Shown here: piece by piece, positions 1 to 8,348 of the stretch | How positions within the stretch are numbered: position 1 is the stretch's first letter | Layout of the letters: each line of letters begins with the position of its first letter | Assembly: GCA_009877105.1 (NCBI GenBank) | Contig: WXFD01000027.1 | Coordinates: 1 to 42,507 of the forward strand | DNA from: Bacteroidales bacterium | GTDB lineage: Bacteria; Bacteroidota; Bacteroidia; Bacteroidales; VadinHA17 | Direction of reading: 5' to 3' | Length of the DNA: 42,507 nucleotides | Notes under the pieces: model-generated | The model's database searches: none | What the model was told of the DNA's origin: nothing | What the model saw: the letters and a program-made list of their open reading frames with translations, nothing else | Translations under genes and position numbers: made by a program

Positions 1-2
1 CT

Positions 3-89
3 GAAAATGAACATCTATCATCCGCTCACTTTAGCCTTGCAGAAATCGAAGAGGATGATAACTTTGCTGAAGCGATAAATGGTCAGTAA
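3..89 (+). CDS. C-terminal fragment of an unidentified protein (5' end outside window)
   Basis: An open frame entering from the left edge encodes 28 residues and ends in TAA at 87-89. The tail is acidic and polar (EIEEDDNFAEAINGQ at the end), which looks like a genuine protein C-terminus. The other two forward frames are less protein-like. The family cannot be named from so little sequence. Confidence 0.4.
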   Translation, partial: ENEHLSSAHFSLAEIEEDDNFAEAINGQ

Positions 90-574
90 AAAATGCCCTA
101 CTGTCAGATCAAGTACTGACTATTACATATAACACGGACGGTATCTGCACCTTTGGTATAGATCAGTTGTATTAGTTTTTCCATAAATGAAAATCTTTGG
201 TTTTCTAAGTTAATGAAATATTCATTTCACATAAATTTCATTCAATTCCTGATTTGTTTTGAAATTTCGGAAATTTTAAGACCTTAATTCAAGAGGTTAT
301 TTAATTTTTTATTTTCAAGTCATACCTGGGTAACCACATCAAAAAGGCAAATTCCCGAGTGTCAATTAAAGTTATTGCCTAAGCCTTCAGCCAAGTACGG
401 GTTTATTAAAAAACCCCATTTCCCGCCGTCTATCTTTTATCATTCAACCTATTATACGATAATGCTCCATAACCTATTTGAGGAATGATCTGATAACCAA
501 CCAAAATCGGCATAGATAAATATAACAGGCTTATATACAGCATCATACCTTCGTCAACGAATTCCGGCGATTCG
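90..574. other. AT-rich intergenic stretch, no gene seen
   Basis: This 485-bp stretch is AT-rich with many stops in all frames. I see no convincing ORF, RNA gene or repeat. It separates the truncated gene at the left edge from the 3' end of the ARPP-1 gene on the minus strand. Confidence 0.6.
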
Positions 575-1600
575 TCATTTTGCAAAAAAAGCTCCGTGAA
601 TAAGCTCCCCCTTAACTGAAAGATTGAATCCTGTCAGGGAATTGTTTTCAACTGTTTTAAACGATCCGGCACCCGTGTATGACTCGTCATGGTGCTTTTC
701 GGCTTCCATGAAACTATCAATCATTTCCTGGACCCTGTAATATGCCTCATGCATATCAGGCGACTTCTGATTTTTCCCTGTCAGGGCCATCCGGAAAGCA
801 GAATCCCTCAACAATGGGAAATAATATTGGTATGCCGCTTCAGTTCCGAATATGTCGGCGCATATAACCTTTGAATCCATGAACACTGCAATGCAGTTGC
901 ACCCCTTTTCAGCATCACACGATGGGAACTCCCTGCCTTTGGATTCCATGGCAAATCTGACAAGGTCGGAATAACTCTCGGTTTCGCTGACGAAGTTCAT
1001 CGAGGCCATTTTCCTGCTGACTTGCGACCATACCTCCCTCTGCGTGTCATACTGCCCTCCCACTGGATTGATCCTTTTTGATGCCTGGGAAGCGGCTTTT
1101 TCCCTCCGAAGGTCGGGATCAGCAAGGCTGCCGGGATTGGTAAAATTTTTTGTCGTGTACTGCCACCTCATCCTTTCAACACACGAAACATCAAGGAGTG
1201 TTTTTGTCATCGGAGCCAGAAGCACCGATTTGTTAAGCACCCTGTTCTGCTTTGCCCCGGCAAGGACATCGGCATCAGTCAGAAGCAGATATGATTCCAT
1301 ATTGTTGAGGGCGATGAGCGTCCCAACAACGCCTGCTCCCGTTGCCTCGGAAATCACGAGTCCGCCTGTAATCATTTCCGGTGCGGCAGGCTTGAAGTTA
1401 AATGTTGTTTCAGGTTTAACACTTGCCTGTATTATGGCCAGGTTGCCATAAGCTGTGAATTGTTTTGTTGTTGTTTTTATGACCTGGATTATTTGATTAA
1501 TAGTTGAAAGATCATTATAGTTGTCTTGCGGTCTTGCGGTCTTGCGGTCTTGCGGTCTTGCGGGTCTTGCAGGTCCCTTCTTTTGAAACCGTCTGCTCAA
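575..1600 (-). CDS. ARPP-1 family domain protein
   Basis: The 341-residue product carries the hallmark of the ARPP-1 family: a GAKQNRVLN block (about residues 115-123) followed by SCVERMRW (139-146). The family name refers to predicted association with ADP-ribosylglycohydrolase, rhodanese and phosphatase proteins; the biochemical role is not known to me. No signal peptide or membrane segment is visible, so it is probably cytoplasmic. The only upstream start in frame is TTG at 1600; the first ATG codon is residue 76, already inside or just before the conserved domain. The first 30 residues are basic and repetitive because they are encoded by 8-bp tandem repeats, so either the N-terminus is variable or the true start is a non-ATG codon inside. 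A short HTH regulator gene is divergent, 107 bp away. Confidence 0.7.
   Translation of the reverse strand: MSRRFQKKGPARPARPQDRKTARPQDNYNDLSTINQIIQVIKTTTKQFTAYGNLAIIQASVKPETTFNFKPAAPEMITGGLVISEATGAGVVGTLIALNNMESYLLLTDADVLAGAKQNRVLNKSVLLAPMTKTLLDVSCVERMRWQYTTKNFTNPGSLADPDLRREKAASQASKRINPVGGQYDTQREVWSQVSRKMASMNFVSETESYSDLVRFAMESKGREFPSCDAEKGCNCIAVFMDSKVICADIFGTEAAYQYYFPLLRDSAFRMALTGKNQKSPDMHEAYYRVQEMIDSFMEAEKHHDESYTGAGSFKTVENNSLTGFNLSVKGELIHGAFFAK
1523..1562. repeat. Five perfect tandem copies of an 8-bp unit (gtcttgcg)
   Basis: The unit GTCTTGCG (CGCAAGAC on the coding strand) is repeated five times without interruption, followed by a partial sixth copy at 1564-1570. It lies within the predicted first 30 codons of the minus-strand ARPP-1 gene. 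Because 8 is not a multiple of 3, gain or loss of one unit would shift the reading frame relative to the TTG start. Confidence 0.9.
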
Positions 1601-1604
1601 CCTT

Positions 1605-1631
1605 CACGACTTGCACCACTTGCACGACTTG
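1605..1631. repeat. Three tandem 9-bp units next to the ARPP-1 start
   Basis: Three copies of CACGACTTG-like units (CACGACTTG, CACCACTTG, CACGACTTG) lie just upstream of the TTG start at 1600. The units share the ACTTG/CTTGC flavour of the 8-bp array 40 bp away, so the two arrays may have a related slippage origin. Confidence 0.8.
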
Positions 1632-1707
1632 TAAGACTTTCTTATCTTTAATGTACAAATGAAACCAGTGCCACTGCAGTCTTTCTGCATTAAAAAATCT
1701 TTTTTAT

Positions 1708-2325
1708 ATGCCTTCAAACCTTAATGCCCTGATACGTTACAAAACCATCAATTCCTGTCTTTACGGGGGAAGGAGAAGGTGGTCCCTGGAAGAACTTATC
1801 GACAGGTGTTCCGAAGCTCTGACCGAATACCGCGGGCGAAAAAGTTCTGTATCTGAAAGAACGATCAGGGACGATATCCGTGTCATGCGAAGCGATATTC
1901 TTGGATTCAACGCACCCATAAAGCAGAAGGACGGTTTGTACTTTTACGATGACCCTTATTACTCCATACTCTCAATCAGTTTGACCGACTCGGGACTGAT
2001 TAAGAAGATACTTGAAACACTTATCAGGATACGTCCTGAGGTCAATCATCCCGAGCTCGAGATCCTTATCGAAAAACTGACGGGACTGTCAGGCATTAAA
2101 CCATCAACTGAAATCATGGAACATACTCTGGATTACCGTATTCAGGAGTTTCCAGCCGGCATTCGCTACAAAATTGACAGTTCAGCCAAAACAGGCCTTC
2201 CTTCAGATCCTGTCAAAGAGGCCGCGAAAAAGATGGTAAAAGAACCTGGTCTGACTATTCCCGGGGACTTAGCATTATGCTGGGGTGATGTTCTGGGGCT
2301 GATCCACCGCCCATTTACTAGATAG
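1708..2325 (+). CDS. Short helix-turn-helix regulator, WYL-type N-terminus without WYL domain
   Basis: The N-terminal 80 residues match the Bacteroidota form of YafY/WYL regulators: a LIRYKTINSCL opening, a charged WSLEELIDRCSEAL helix, then SERTIRDDIRVMRSDILGFNAPI, the recognition part of a winged HTH. Full WYL regulators of this type are about 300 or more residues; this protein has 205, and its last 100 residues show no WYL ligand-binding core. It is either a short variant or one that has lost the sensor half; no WYL remnant is evident in the 110 bp downstream. It is divergent from the ARPP-1 gene and upstream of the AAA/DUF4143 gene. The target is unknown. Confidence 0.65.
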   Translation: MPSNLNALIRYKTINSCLYGGRRRWSLEELIDRCSEALTEYRGRKSSVSERTIRDDIRVMRSDILGFNAPIKQKDGLYFYDDPYYSILSISLTDSGLIKKILETLIRIRPEVNHPELEILIEKLTGLSGIKPSTEIMEHTLDYRIQEFPAGIRYKIDSSAKTGLPSDPVKEAAKKMVKEPGLTIPGDLALCWGDVLGLIHRPFTR

Positions 2326-2387
2326 ATGAAATTTTAAAAGACCACAACCGTAATTAATTGAAGAAAGGAGAAAAAATCTTCTTTTGG

Positions 2388-2431
2388 GGATTATATTCCT
2401 AAAATATACCTATATTTGAGGATTATATTCC
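2388..2431 (+). promoter_or_regulatory. Two tandem operator-like sites upstream of the AAA/DUF4143 gene
   Basis: The 12-bp sequence GGATTATATTCC occurs at 2388-2399 and again at 2420-2431, exactly 32 bp apart (about three helical turns). Flanking bases extend each into an imperfect palindrome with GGGGA / TCCCC arms. The second site ends 7 bp before the ATG of the ATPase gene, a position suited to repression or autoregulation. The binding protein is not known. Confidence 0.55.
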
Positions 2432-2438
2432 CCAAAAT

Positions 2439-3560
2439 ATGATTACAAGACTGCTTGAAGAAAAAATACTATCGAAACTGAATTCAGGAAAAGCAATCAT
2501 TCTACTGGGTCCAAGGCAGACCGGAAAAACAACCCTCCTTGAGAAAATAGCAGGTCAGACAGGGAAATATCTGCTTATTGACTGCGATGATTCCATGGTC
2601 AGGTCTCAGATGGAAAATGCAAATACTGAAGATATCAGGCGTATTATCGGCAATCATAAAACAGTATTTTTTGATGAAGCCCAAAGAATCAAAAATATCG
2701 GACTTGTTCTAAAGATTATCACTGATAAATTTAAGGATGTTCAGCTTCTGGTGAGCGGATCTTCGTCCCTTGACCTTCTGAGTGAAATCAATGAACCACT
2801 CACAGGAAGGAAATGGGAATATTATTTGTATCCCATCAGCTGGGCAGAGTTCAGTATTTATGCAGGGCAGCTTAAAAGCATTCAGCAGCTGGAGACAAGG
2901 ATTCTTTTCGGAATGTATCCGGAGGTGATTAATAAACAAGGTAATGAAAGAGAAACGCTCAGGCAGTTGTCGGGGAGCTTCCTTTACAAAGACCTCTTGT
3001 CATATCAGGGAATAAGGAAACCTGATCTTCTCGAAAAACTACTCAGAGCGGTGGCGCTTCAGACAGGAAGCGAAGTGTCATATAGCGAACTTGCGTCACT
3101 GCTGCAAGTTGACAGAAAGACCATCATCACTTATCTTGACCTTCTCGAAAAGGCCTTTGTCATTTTCAGGCTTCAGGCATTCAGCGGAAACCTGAGGAAT
3201 GAGATAACCTCGACCCGGAAAATATATTTCTATGACACGGGTATAAGAAATGCTCTTCTGGCAAATTTCAATCCTTTGAATATCAGACAGGATACAGGAG
3301 CCCTATGGGAGAACTTCCTTATATCTGAAAGGATGAAGCACCTTCATTATAACGGAATCTGGGCCAATTGTTTCTTCTGGCGCACTAAAGACCGCCAGGA
3401 AATTGACTACCTTGAAGAAAGAGAAGGAAAACTTTACGCCTTTGAATTTAAGTGGAATCCCGTAAAGAAGCACAGGTTCCCGGTTACATTTCTGAATGCA
3501 TATCCCGGAAGCTCTGCAGAATTGATCTCTCAGGATAATTTTTCAGATTTCATTTCCTGA
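2439..3560 (+). CDS. AAA_14/DUF4143 family ATPase
   Basis: The 373-residue protein has a Walker A GPRQTGKT (24-31), a Walker B VFFDEAQ (76-82) and an SGSSS sensor motif (106-110), then a winged-helix-like segment (about 214-236, SYSELASLLQVDRKTI) and a C-terminal DUF4143 part with EIDY (321-324) and EFKW (336-339) resembling a PD-(D/E)xK nuclease-like core. This is the usual full architecture of the family. Its members are abundant in Bacteroidota and archaea; the physiological role is unresolved, with mobile-element or toxin-like roles often suggested. The 3' end overlaps the convergent nuclease gene by 18 bp. Confidence 0.85.
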   Translation: MITRLLEEKILSKLNSGKAIILLGPRQTGKTTLLEKIAGQTGKYLLIDCDDSMVRSQMENANTEDIRRIIGNHKTVFFDEAQRIKNIGLVLKIITDKFKDVQLLVSGSSSLDLLSEINEPLTGRKWEYYLYPISWAEFSIYAGQLKSIQQLETRILFGMYPEVINKQGNERETLRQLSGSFLYKDLLSYQGIRKPDLLEKLLRAVALQTGSEVSYSELASLLQVDRKTIITYLDLLEKAFVIFRLQAFSGNLRNEITSTRKIYFYDTGIRNALLANFNPLNIRQDTGALWENFLISERMKHLHYNGIWANCFFWRTKDRQEIDYLEEREGKLYAFEFKWNPVKKHRFPVTFLNAYPGSSAELISQDNFSDFIS

Positions 3561-4082
3561 AAGCATCGTTCCTTTCCACAATCCCCTCCCCTTTTCCCTG
3601 GCCCTGCGGGCAAGTTTGACGAATTGTTCAGCATATCTTACATTGGGTGGCACCGTCAATACCATGGCATATCCCTCCCTCAGCAGCCTGGCATTGAGAA
3701 AAGTGCCGTCCCTGAGGAAAACATAGGCCAGCACCCGGTGGTAATGATCGAAGGTATCCACGTCAAACTCAAGCCTGACACTTTTGCCAAGAATCAGCTT
3801 TGAAAGATATTCCCTCGATTCCTCAGCATAAAACCCTGCCTCCTTATACCTCGTCCTCCGGGTCTCCGGAGCATCGATACCGATGAGTCTCACTGCCATC
3901 CCCTTCTCAGAACCATCGTCGACCCTGAATGTGTCGCCATCAATGACCCTGATCACCTGGTAGTATCTGACTTCAGGTTCCTTTGCGTTTAACCTGCCCG
4001 GAGCATGGCACGAAAGGGAAATAAGCAGGCAGGCTGACATCAGTCCTGCAGTCAGTGATCCGTGCATCCTTATAATAGTCAT
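3543..4082 (-). CDS. Thermonuclease (staphylococcal nuclease-like) lipoprotein
   Basis: A type II signal peptide ends in LSLSC (Cys25), so the 179-residue product should be a lipid-anchored envelope nuclease. The SNase fold follows: VIDGDTF (Asp49), RLIGIDAPE (Arg65, Asp70, Glu73) and YHRVLAYVF (Arg116) align with the calcium-binding and catalytic Arg/Glu/Arg residues of the family. All key residues appear present, so it is probably active, degrading extracellular or periplasmic DNA and RNA. It converges on and overlaps the upstream ATPase gene, and no operon partner is evident. Confidence 0.88.
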   Translation of the reverse strand: MTIIRMHGSLTAGLMSACLLISLSCHAPGRLNAKEPEVRYYQVIRVIDGDTFRVDDGSEKGMAVRLIGIDAPETRRTRYKEAGFYAEESREYLSKLILGKSVRLEFDVDTFDHYHRVLAYVFLRDGTFLNARLLREGYAMVLTVPPNVRYAEQFVKLARRAREKGRGLWKGTMLSGNEI

Positions 4083-4206
4083 TCAGTTAAAACCGCTGCA
4101 TACGCTCAATACAGCGGAAAGTTAAACAATTCCGGGAATCCGGGAACAGCCCGGGGAATGCAAAGGAAACAAAAGGCGGGCAGAGAAAGGACCAGGGGCA
4201 GAAATT

Positions 4207-4839
4207 CTACTCAAAAAGGTTGTAAACATCCATGATCTCATCCATGATCTTTTTAATATTGATCTTCAGATCAATCAACCTGCCGGTTCTAAGATCAAAC
4301 ACCCAGCCGTGAATGGATATCCTTTTTTCGAGCAGTGCCTTCTGAACATCCCGGGTTTTCACAATGTTGATGCACTGCTCCAGGACATTCAGCTCAACAA
4401 GCCTGTCGTAGCGCCGTTCAACGGAGGCAATGCCGTTAAGCTCTTTTCTGTGCAGGCGGTATACATCCCGGATATGCCTGAGCCAGGGATTTAAAAGCCC
4501 CTCGTCCCGGGCAGTCATCGCAGCCTTTACACCGCCGCAGTTATAATGACCGCACACGATAATATGCTTAATCCTTACATGGTTCACCGCATAGCTGATC
4601 ACCGACAGAGCATTCAGGTCATTGCTGGGAACAACATTGCCTATGTTCCGGTGCATGAAGACATCTCCCGGCTTGGTCCCCAGCAGTGATTCAACTGAAA
4701 CCCTGCTGTCGGAACATCCGAAGAAAAGGTATTCCGGCGTCTGCTGCCCCGCCAGCTTCACAAAATACTCCGGGTCAGACTCCAGCCTTTCTGCAATCCA
4801 TTTCCTGTTATGACTGAAGATATCACTGATTTTCATCAT
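4207..4839 (-). CDS. Beta-carbonic anhydrase
   Basis: This 210-residue protein catalyses interconversion of CO2 and bicarbonate. The zinc site is clear: GCSDSR (Cys42, Asp44, Arg46) and CGHYNCGG (His98, Cys101), as in beta-class enzymes of the Can/CynT type, and the length is typical. There is no signal peptide, so it is cytoplasmic. The gene starts with two consecutive ATG codons (MMK). Its start codons and the preceding ~117 bp belong to a 127-bp repeat that also precedes the flavoprotein gene at the right edge of the window, so its promoter or leader appears to be shared with that unrelated gene. Confidence 0.93.
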   Translation of the reverse strand: MMKISDIFSHNRKWIAERLESDPEYFVKLAGQQTPEYLFFGCSDSRVSVESLLGTKPGDVFMHRNIGNVVPSNDLNALSVISYAVNHVRIKHIIVCGHYNCGGVKAAMTARDEGLLNPWLRHIRDVYRLHRKELNGIASVERRYDRLVELNVLEQCINIVKTRDVQKALLEKRISIHGWVFDLRTGRLIDLKINIKKIMDEIMDVYNLFE

Positions 4840-4956
4840 AATATAATTTTGATTTTAATGGTATGATGCCCGCCTGACCCGTCGGGCAGGGAACCGCACA
4901 TGATTGACTTTGTCGAGCTCGCAAGCTCGATTGACAATTATATTCTTATCGTGTTT
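4830..4956 (-). repeat. 127-bp near-identical leader repeat, copy A
   Basis: Positions 4830-4956 match 42381-42507 with only two differences by eye (near 4930 and 4935). In both places it starts within the first codons of a minus-strand gene beginning MMK and extends upstream. It contains a GC-rich imperfect hairpin (CCTGCCCGACGGGTCAGG on the minus strand, near 4874-4891) and a second hairpin (TCGAGCT-cgca-AGCTCGA, about 4913-4930). The remainder of the 385-bp intergenic region up to 5224 holds nothing else recognisable apart from a weakly similar ATGATGCCTGCC segment near 5013. Confidence 0.9.
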
Positions 4957-4976
4957 GTGATTGTGGTCAATCATGT
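4898..4976. repeat. 79-bp element bounded by 11-bp perfect inverted repeats
   Basis: ACATGATTGAC at 4898-4908 is matched by its reverse complement GTCAATCATGT at 4966-4976. Between them lies the TCGAGCT/AGCTCGA hairpin. The arrangement looks like a miniature inverted-repeat element or a long regulatory hairpin. No transposase lies nearby. In copy B the left arm is present and the right arm would lie just past the end of the window. Confidence 0.65.
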
Positions 4977-5224
4977 AGGTTTCATCTTAAAATAGTTTTA
5001 ATCTGGTTGCAATGATGCCTGCCGCTAATCTGCCGGTTCAGGCTTCCGATAAATCCATGAATCCGTAATAACGCTAAGATAAAATTATTAAAGCAACCCG
5101 GCTGCTCCCCGTGTTGAGAAAACAGCTATATTTATCGTGAAATGAAATTCGCTGACAATGCACTGAGGCATGCAGGTATATGATCTGCCGGAATTATCAA
5201 CAATAAACAGTTAAAAGGAGATAT

Positions 5225-5578
5225 ATGAAATTCAGAGTTGAATCACAGGGATTTAAAATGAGTCCTTCCTTAAGGAAGTTCGCCAGGGAAAAGCTGGGAT
5301 CACTTAATTCGTATTATGCCGAAATACAGGAGATAGAAGTAACTCTTGTAATGGAGGTCAAAGGTGCAAGGGAGGTTGTTAACTGTATCCTGAACATCAG
5401 GATGCCCGGCAGGGATGCTTATGTTAAATCCACCGCTTCCATATTTGAGGATGCAATCCTGAAAGCTGCGGAATCGGCCAGGAGAAAGCTGAGAAAACGC
5501 AAGACACAACTGGAGAATGCAAAAAGAAAAGCCACGCCCAACAGAAGGGTTTCAGCAAAAAAAGCTTCAGCAAAGTAA
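5225..5578 (+). CDS. hpf: Ribosome hibernation-promoting factor / RaiA family
   Basis: The 117-residue protein has the S30AE/HPF fold pattern: MKFRVESQGFKMSPSLRKFAREKLGSL, then a beta strand with EVTLVMEVKG, and a helix with DAYVKSTASIFEDAILKAAESARRKLRKRK. It lacks the long C-terminal dimerisation domain, so it is a short form. The tail (about residues 93-117) is Lys/Arg/Ala rich, suited to rRNA contacts. Proteins of this family bind the 30S decoding region and silence or dimerise ribosomes in stationary phase or stress. A good ribosome binding site (AAAAGGAG) precedes the ATG. No operon partner is evident. Confidence 0.85.
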   Translation: MKFRVESQGFKMSPSLRKFAREKLGSLNSYYAEIQEIEVTLVMEVKGAREVVNCILNIRMPGRDAYVKSTASIFEDAILKAAESARRKLRKRKTQLENAKRKATPNRRVSAKKASAK

Positions 5579-5954
5579 CTGAACTCCTCCTGTACCGGCT
5601 TTTCCGATAAGCCACCGGCTGTTTTCACGAAAACGGGGGATTGGAAACAGCGGTTCTGCCTGGCATCTCCGGGTCATTCCTCCGGATTTCCCGGGAAATG
5701 ATTTCAGAATCCGGCAGCCGGTCCGATGATCCCGGAAATTCAGCGCTTATCAGCTGCCTGTTCCTGTTAAAGGCCTGGCGGACCGGATTTTATGCCTCCC
5801 TGCCAGCAAAATGCAGACAGCAAAAGAAGTTATTGAAACATTCATGGAAACACCGAAGAGATAATTATCATAAATTCCTGCTATAATTGCTGTTATTGTA
5901 TAATTTAGCGCATATTTTTTCAGAAGATAACATTAACTCCAAAACATCCGGTTT
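5579..5954. other. Intergenic region between hpf and norZ
   Basis: No credible gene is seen in these 376 bp. Shortly after hpf there is a small hairpin (GTTTTC-ac-GAAAAC, 5621-5634) that could contribute to termination, although it lacks a T run. The last 80 bp are AT-rich and must hold the norZ promoter. I could not identify a clear -33/-7 pair or a symmetrical nitric-oxide-responsive operator. Confidence 0.5.
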
Positions 5955-8219
5955 ATGAAGACAAGAACTCTATGGGTCGGTCTAATAGTGATCACTCTTA
6001 TCAGTTTCTCCGTATTGTTGTTTTTCGGTAAAGAAATCTACAGGCTCAAACCTCCAATACCTGAGAAGGTTGTCTCTGAAGGAGGGGAGGTACTTTTTAC
6101 AATGCAGCAGATCAGGGACGGGCAGAATGTGTGGCAGTCAATCGGCGGCCAGCAGATAGGCTCGGTCTGGGGTCATGGTGCATATGTGGCTCCCGACTGG
6201 TCGGCAGACTGGCTGCACCGCGAGGCCGGTTTCATCCTCGATGAATGGTCTTCCGCGGAGTTCGGTGTTCCTTTTGACAGGCTTGAAAAGGAAAAACAGG
6301 TAATGCTTGAGGTTCGGCTTCAGAAAGCTTTGCGGGCCAACACATACAATGAAAGCACCGGGATACTGACCATATCCGGGGAAAGGGCCAGGGCAGTAAA
6401 AAGCATTTCATCATATTACGCAGGTCTTTTCATGAATAACCCTTCCCTTGAAAAGGAAAGGACAGCATATTCCATTCCTGCCAATACAATCAAGGACAAT
6501 GACAGGATGGCTGCCATGAATGCCTTTTTCTTTTGGGCCGCATGGGCCTGTGTAACGGAACGGCCCGGGTCAACCCATACCTACACCAGCAACTGGCCGC
6601 CTGATCCGGCCATAGGAAACATCCCATCGGCAGGCATTGTCCTGTGGACAGGATTCAGCGTGATAATGCTGCTGGTAGGGATAGGCCTCCTTGCTTATTA
6701 TAATGCAAGGAACAGATCCGACGTCCTCGACAGCTCACTGCTTCCCCAGAATGATCCGCTGGGCGGACTGCATCCCACTCCTTCAATGAAAGCGGTACTG
6801 AAATACTACTGGGTGGTGGTTGGGCTTATCCTGCTGCAGATCCTCACAGGCGTGATAACCGCACATTACGGAGTGGAGGGTAATCAATTCTACGGATTGA
6901 GCCTTGCCAGCATCATGCCATATTCAATCTCAAGAACCTGGCATATCCAGCTTGCACTGTTCTGGATAGCAACCGCATGGCTGGCTGCAGGATTGTACAT
7001 TGCCCCGGCTGTTTCAGGCCATGAACCCAGATTCCAGAAAGCAGGCGTCAATTTCCTGTTTTTTGCATTGCTGGTCATTGTCGTTGGCTCAATGGCAGGA
7101 GAGTGGATGGGCGTTATGCAGAAGCTCGGACTGGTAAAGAACTTCTGGTTTGGCCACCAGGGTTACGAGTATGTTGATCTTGGCAGATTCTGGCAGGCAT
7201 TTCTGTTTATCGGTTTCATCATATGGCTTTTCCTGATGTTCAGGGCATTGTGGCCTGCCATCACCAAACGTTCAGAGAGCCGCGAGCTGCTGATCCTCTT
7301 CAGCATTGCAACAGTGGCCATTGGCGCGTTCTACGGGGCAGGTCTCATGTGGGGCCGGCAGACCCACCTCTCCATTGCCGAATACTGGCGCTGGTGGGTG
7401 GTCCACCTGTGGGTTGAGGGCTTCTTTGAAGTGTTTGCCACGGTTATTGCCGCCTTCCTTTTTGTCAGGATGGGGCTGCTCAACATCAGGTATGCAACCG
7501 CCGGTGTACTTTTCGCCACAATCGTTTACCTGGCCGGCGGAGTCCTCGGGACTTTCCACCACCTCTATTTTGCCGGTACCCCGACCGCTGTTATCGCACT
7601 CGGCGCAACCTTCAGCGCGCTCGAGGTAGTGCCGCTGGTCTTCATGGGGTTCGAAGCCTATCATAACCTGCAGCTGAGCAAGGCTACAGCCTGGGTCAAA
7701 GCATATAAGTGGCCCATTTACTTCATCATCTCGGTCAGCTTCTGGAACCTGGTCGGAGCCGGACTTTTCGGATTCCTCATCAATCCGCCCATTGCCCTTT
7801 ACTACATGCAGGGACTCAACACCACCCCGCTTCACGGTCACGCCGCACTGTTCGGAGTATTCGGCATGCTGGCAATAGGCCTGATGCTGTTTGTGCTCAA
7901 AGGCCTGACCATCAAGTACGAATGGAAAACCAAAATGCTTAGCATTGCATTCTGGACCATGAACGGCGGACTCATGCTTATGCTGCTGCTGAGCCTGCTC
8001 CCTGTAGGAGTATTGCAGACAGTGGCCAGCATAAAGGTTGGGATGTGGTATGCACGATCAATAGAATTCATGCAGGAAGATCATATGCAGGTATTCCGCT
8101 GGCTCAGGCTCGTGGGTGATACTGTTTTCGCGGTGGGTGCCGTGGCACTGGCGCTGTTCGTTATCGGACTGAAAACAGGATGGTCAATAGATACAACGCG
8201 GAAGCTATACAACGATTAA
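5955..8219 (+). CDS. norZ: Quinol-dependent nitric oxide reductase (qNOR)
   Basis: This 754-residue membrane protein reduces two NO to N2O with electrons from quinol. It has the fused qNOR layout: an N-terminal helix, a periplasmic domain (GQNVWQSIGGQQIGSVWGHG) corresponding to NorC, then a 12-helix NorB-like core. Metal ligands are visible: His330 in TWHIQ and His627/His629 in LHGHAALFG (haem region), and His484, Glu488 (HLWVEGFFE) with His535-His536 (FHHLYFAG) for the non-haem iron site. Length is normal for the family. It stands alone, without norD/norQ (not needed for many qNORs). With the NarK-type carrier 5 kb downstream it suggests NO detoxification or partial denitrification. Confidence 0.95.
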   Translation: MKTRTLWVGLIVITLISFSVLLFFGKEIYRLKPPIPEKVVSEGGEVLFTMQQIRDGQNVWQSIGGQQIGSVWGHGAYVAPDWSADWLHREAGFILDEWSSAEFGVPFDRLEKEKQVMLEVRLQKALRANTYNESTGILTISGERARAVKSISSYYAGLFMNNPSLEKERTAYSIPANTIKDNDRMAAMNAFFFWAAWACVTERPGSTHTYTSNWPPDPAIGNIPSAGIVLWTGFSVIMLLVGIGLLAYYNARNRSDVLDSSLLPQNDPLGGLHPTPSMKAVLKYYWVVVGLILLQILTGVITAHYGVEGNQFYGLSLASIMPYSISRTWHIQLALFWIATAWLAAGLYIAPAVSGHEPRFQKAGVNFLFFALLVIVVGSMAGEWMGVMQKLGLVKNFWFGHQGYEYVDLGRFWQAFLFIGFIIWLFLMFRALWPAITKRSESRELLILFSIATVAIGAFYGAGLMWGRQTHLSIAEYWRWWVVHLWVEGFFEVFATVIAAFLFVRMGLLNIRYATAGVLFATIVYLAGGVLGTFHHLYFAGTPTAVIALGATFSALEVVPLVFMGFEAYHNLQLSKATAWVKAYKWPIYFIISVSFWNLVGAGLFGFLINPPIALYYMQGLNTTPLHGHAALFGVFGMLAIGLMLFVLKGLTIKYEWKTKMLSIAFWTMNGGLMLMLLLSLLPVGVLQTVASIKVGMWYARSIEFMQEDHMQVFRWLRLVGDTVFAVGAVALALFVIGLKTGWSIDTTRKLYND

Positions 8220-8348
8220 CCGCACTGCTATTAAGTATTGATCGGATTCCCGTTTTTCTGACAGGCTTGCACGGCTGTGCAGATTTGCCTCTCAGGAAAC
8301 AGGATCCCTGCTGATAAAGTTTTTAAATACGGAAAAAAGCGGGCCGGC

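Noticed and set aside
4093..4117. CCGCTG/CAGCGG inverted repeat downstream of the carbonic anhydrase gene
   Set aside because: A 6-bp stem with a 13-base loop and no T-run is too weak to call a terminator.
5641..5886. 81-codon ORF upstream of norZ
   Set aside because: It has no ribosome binding site, no domain pattern and an irregular composition; it lies where the norZ promoter is expected.
7272..7841. 189-codon antisense ORF inside norZ
   Set aside because: It is a reverse-frame shadow of a GC-rich conserved membrane protein, with low-complexity translation and no independent start signals.
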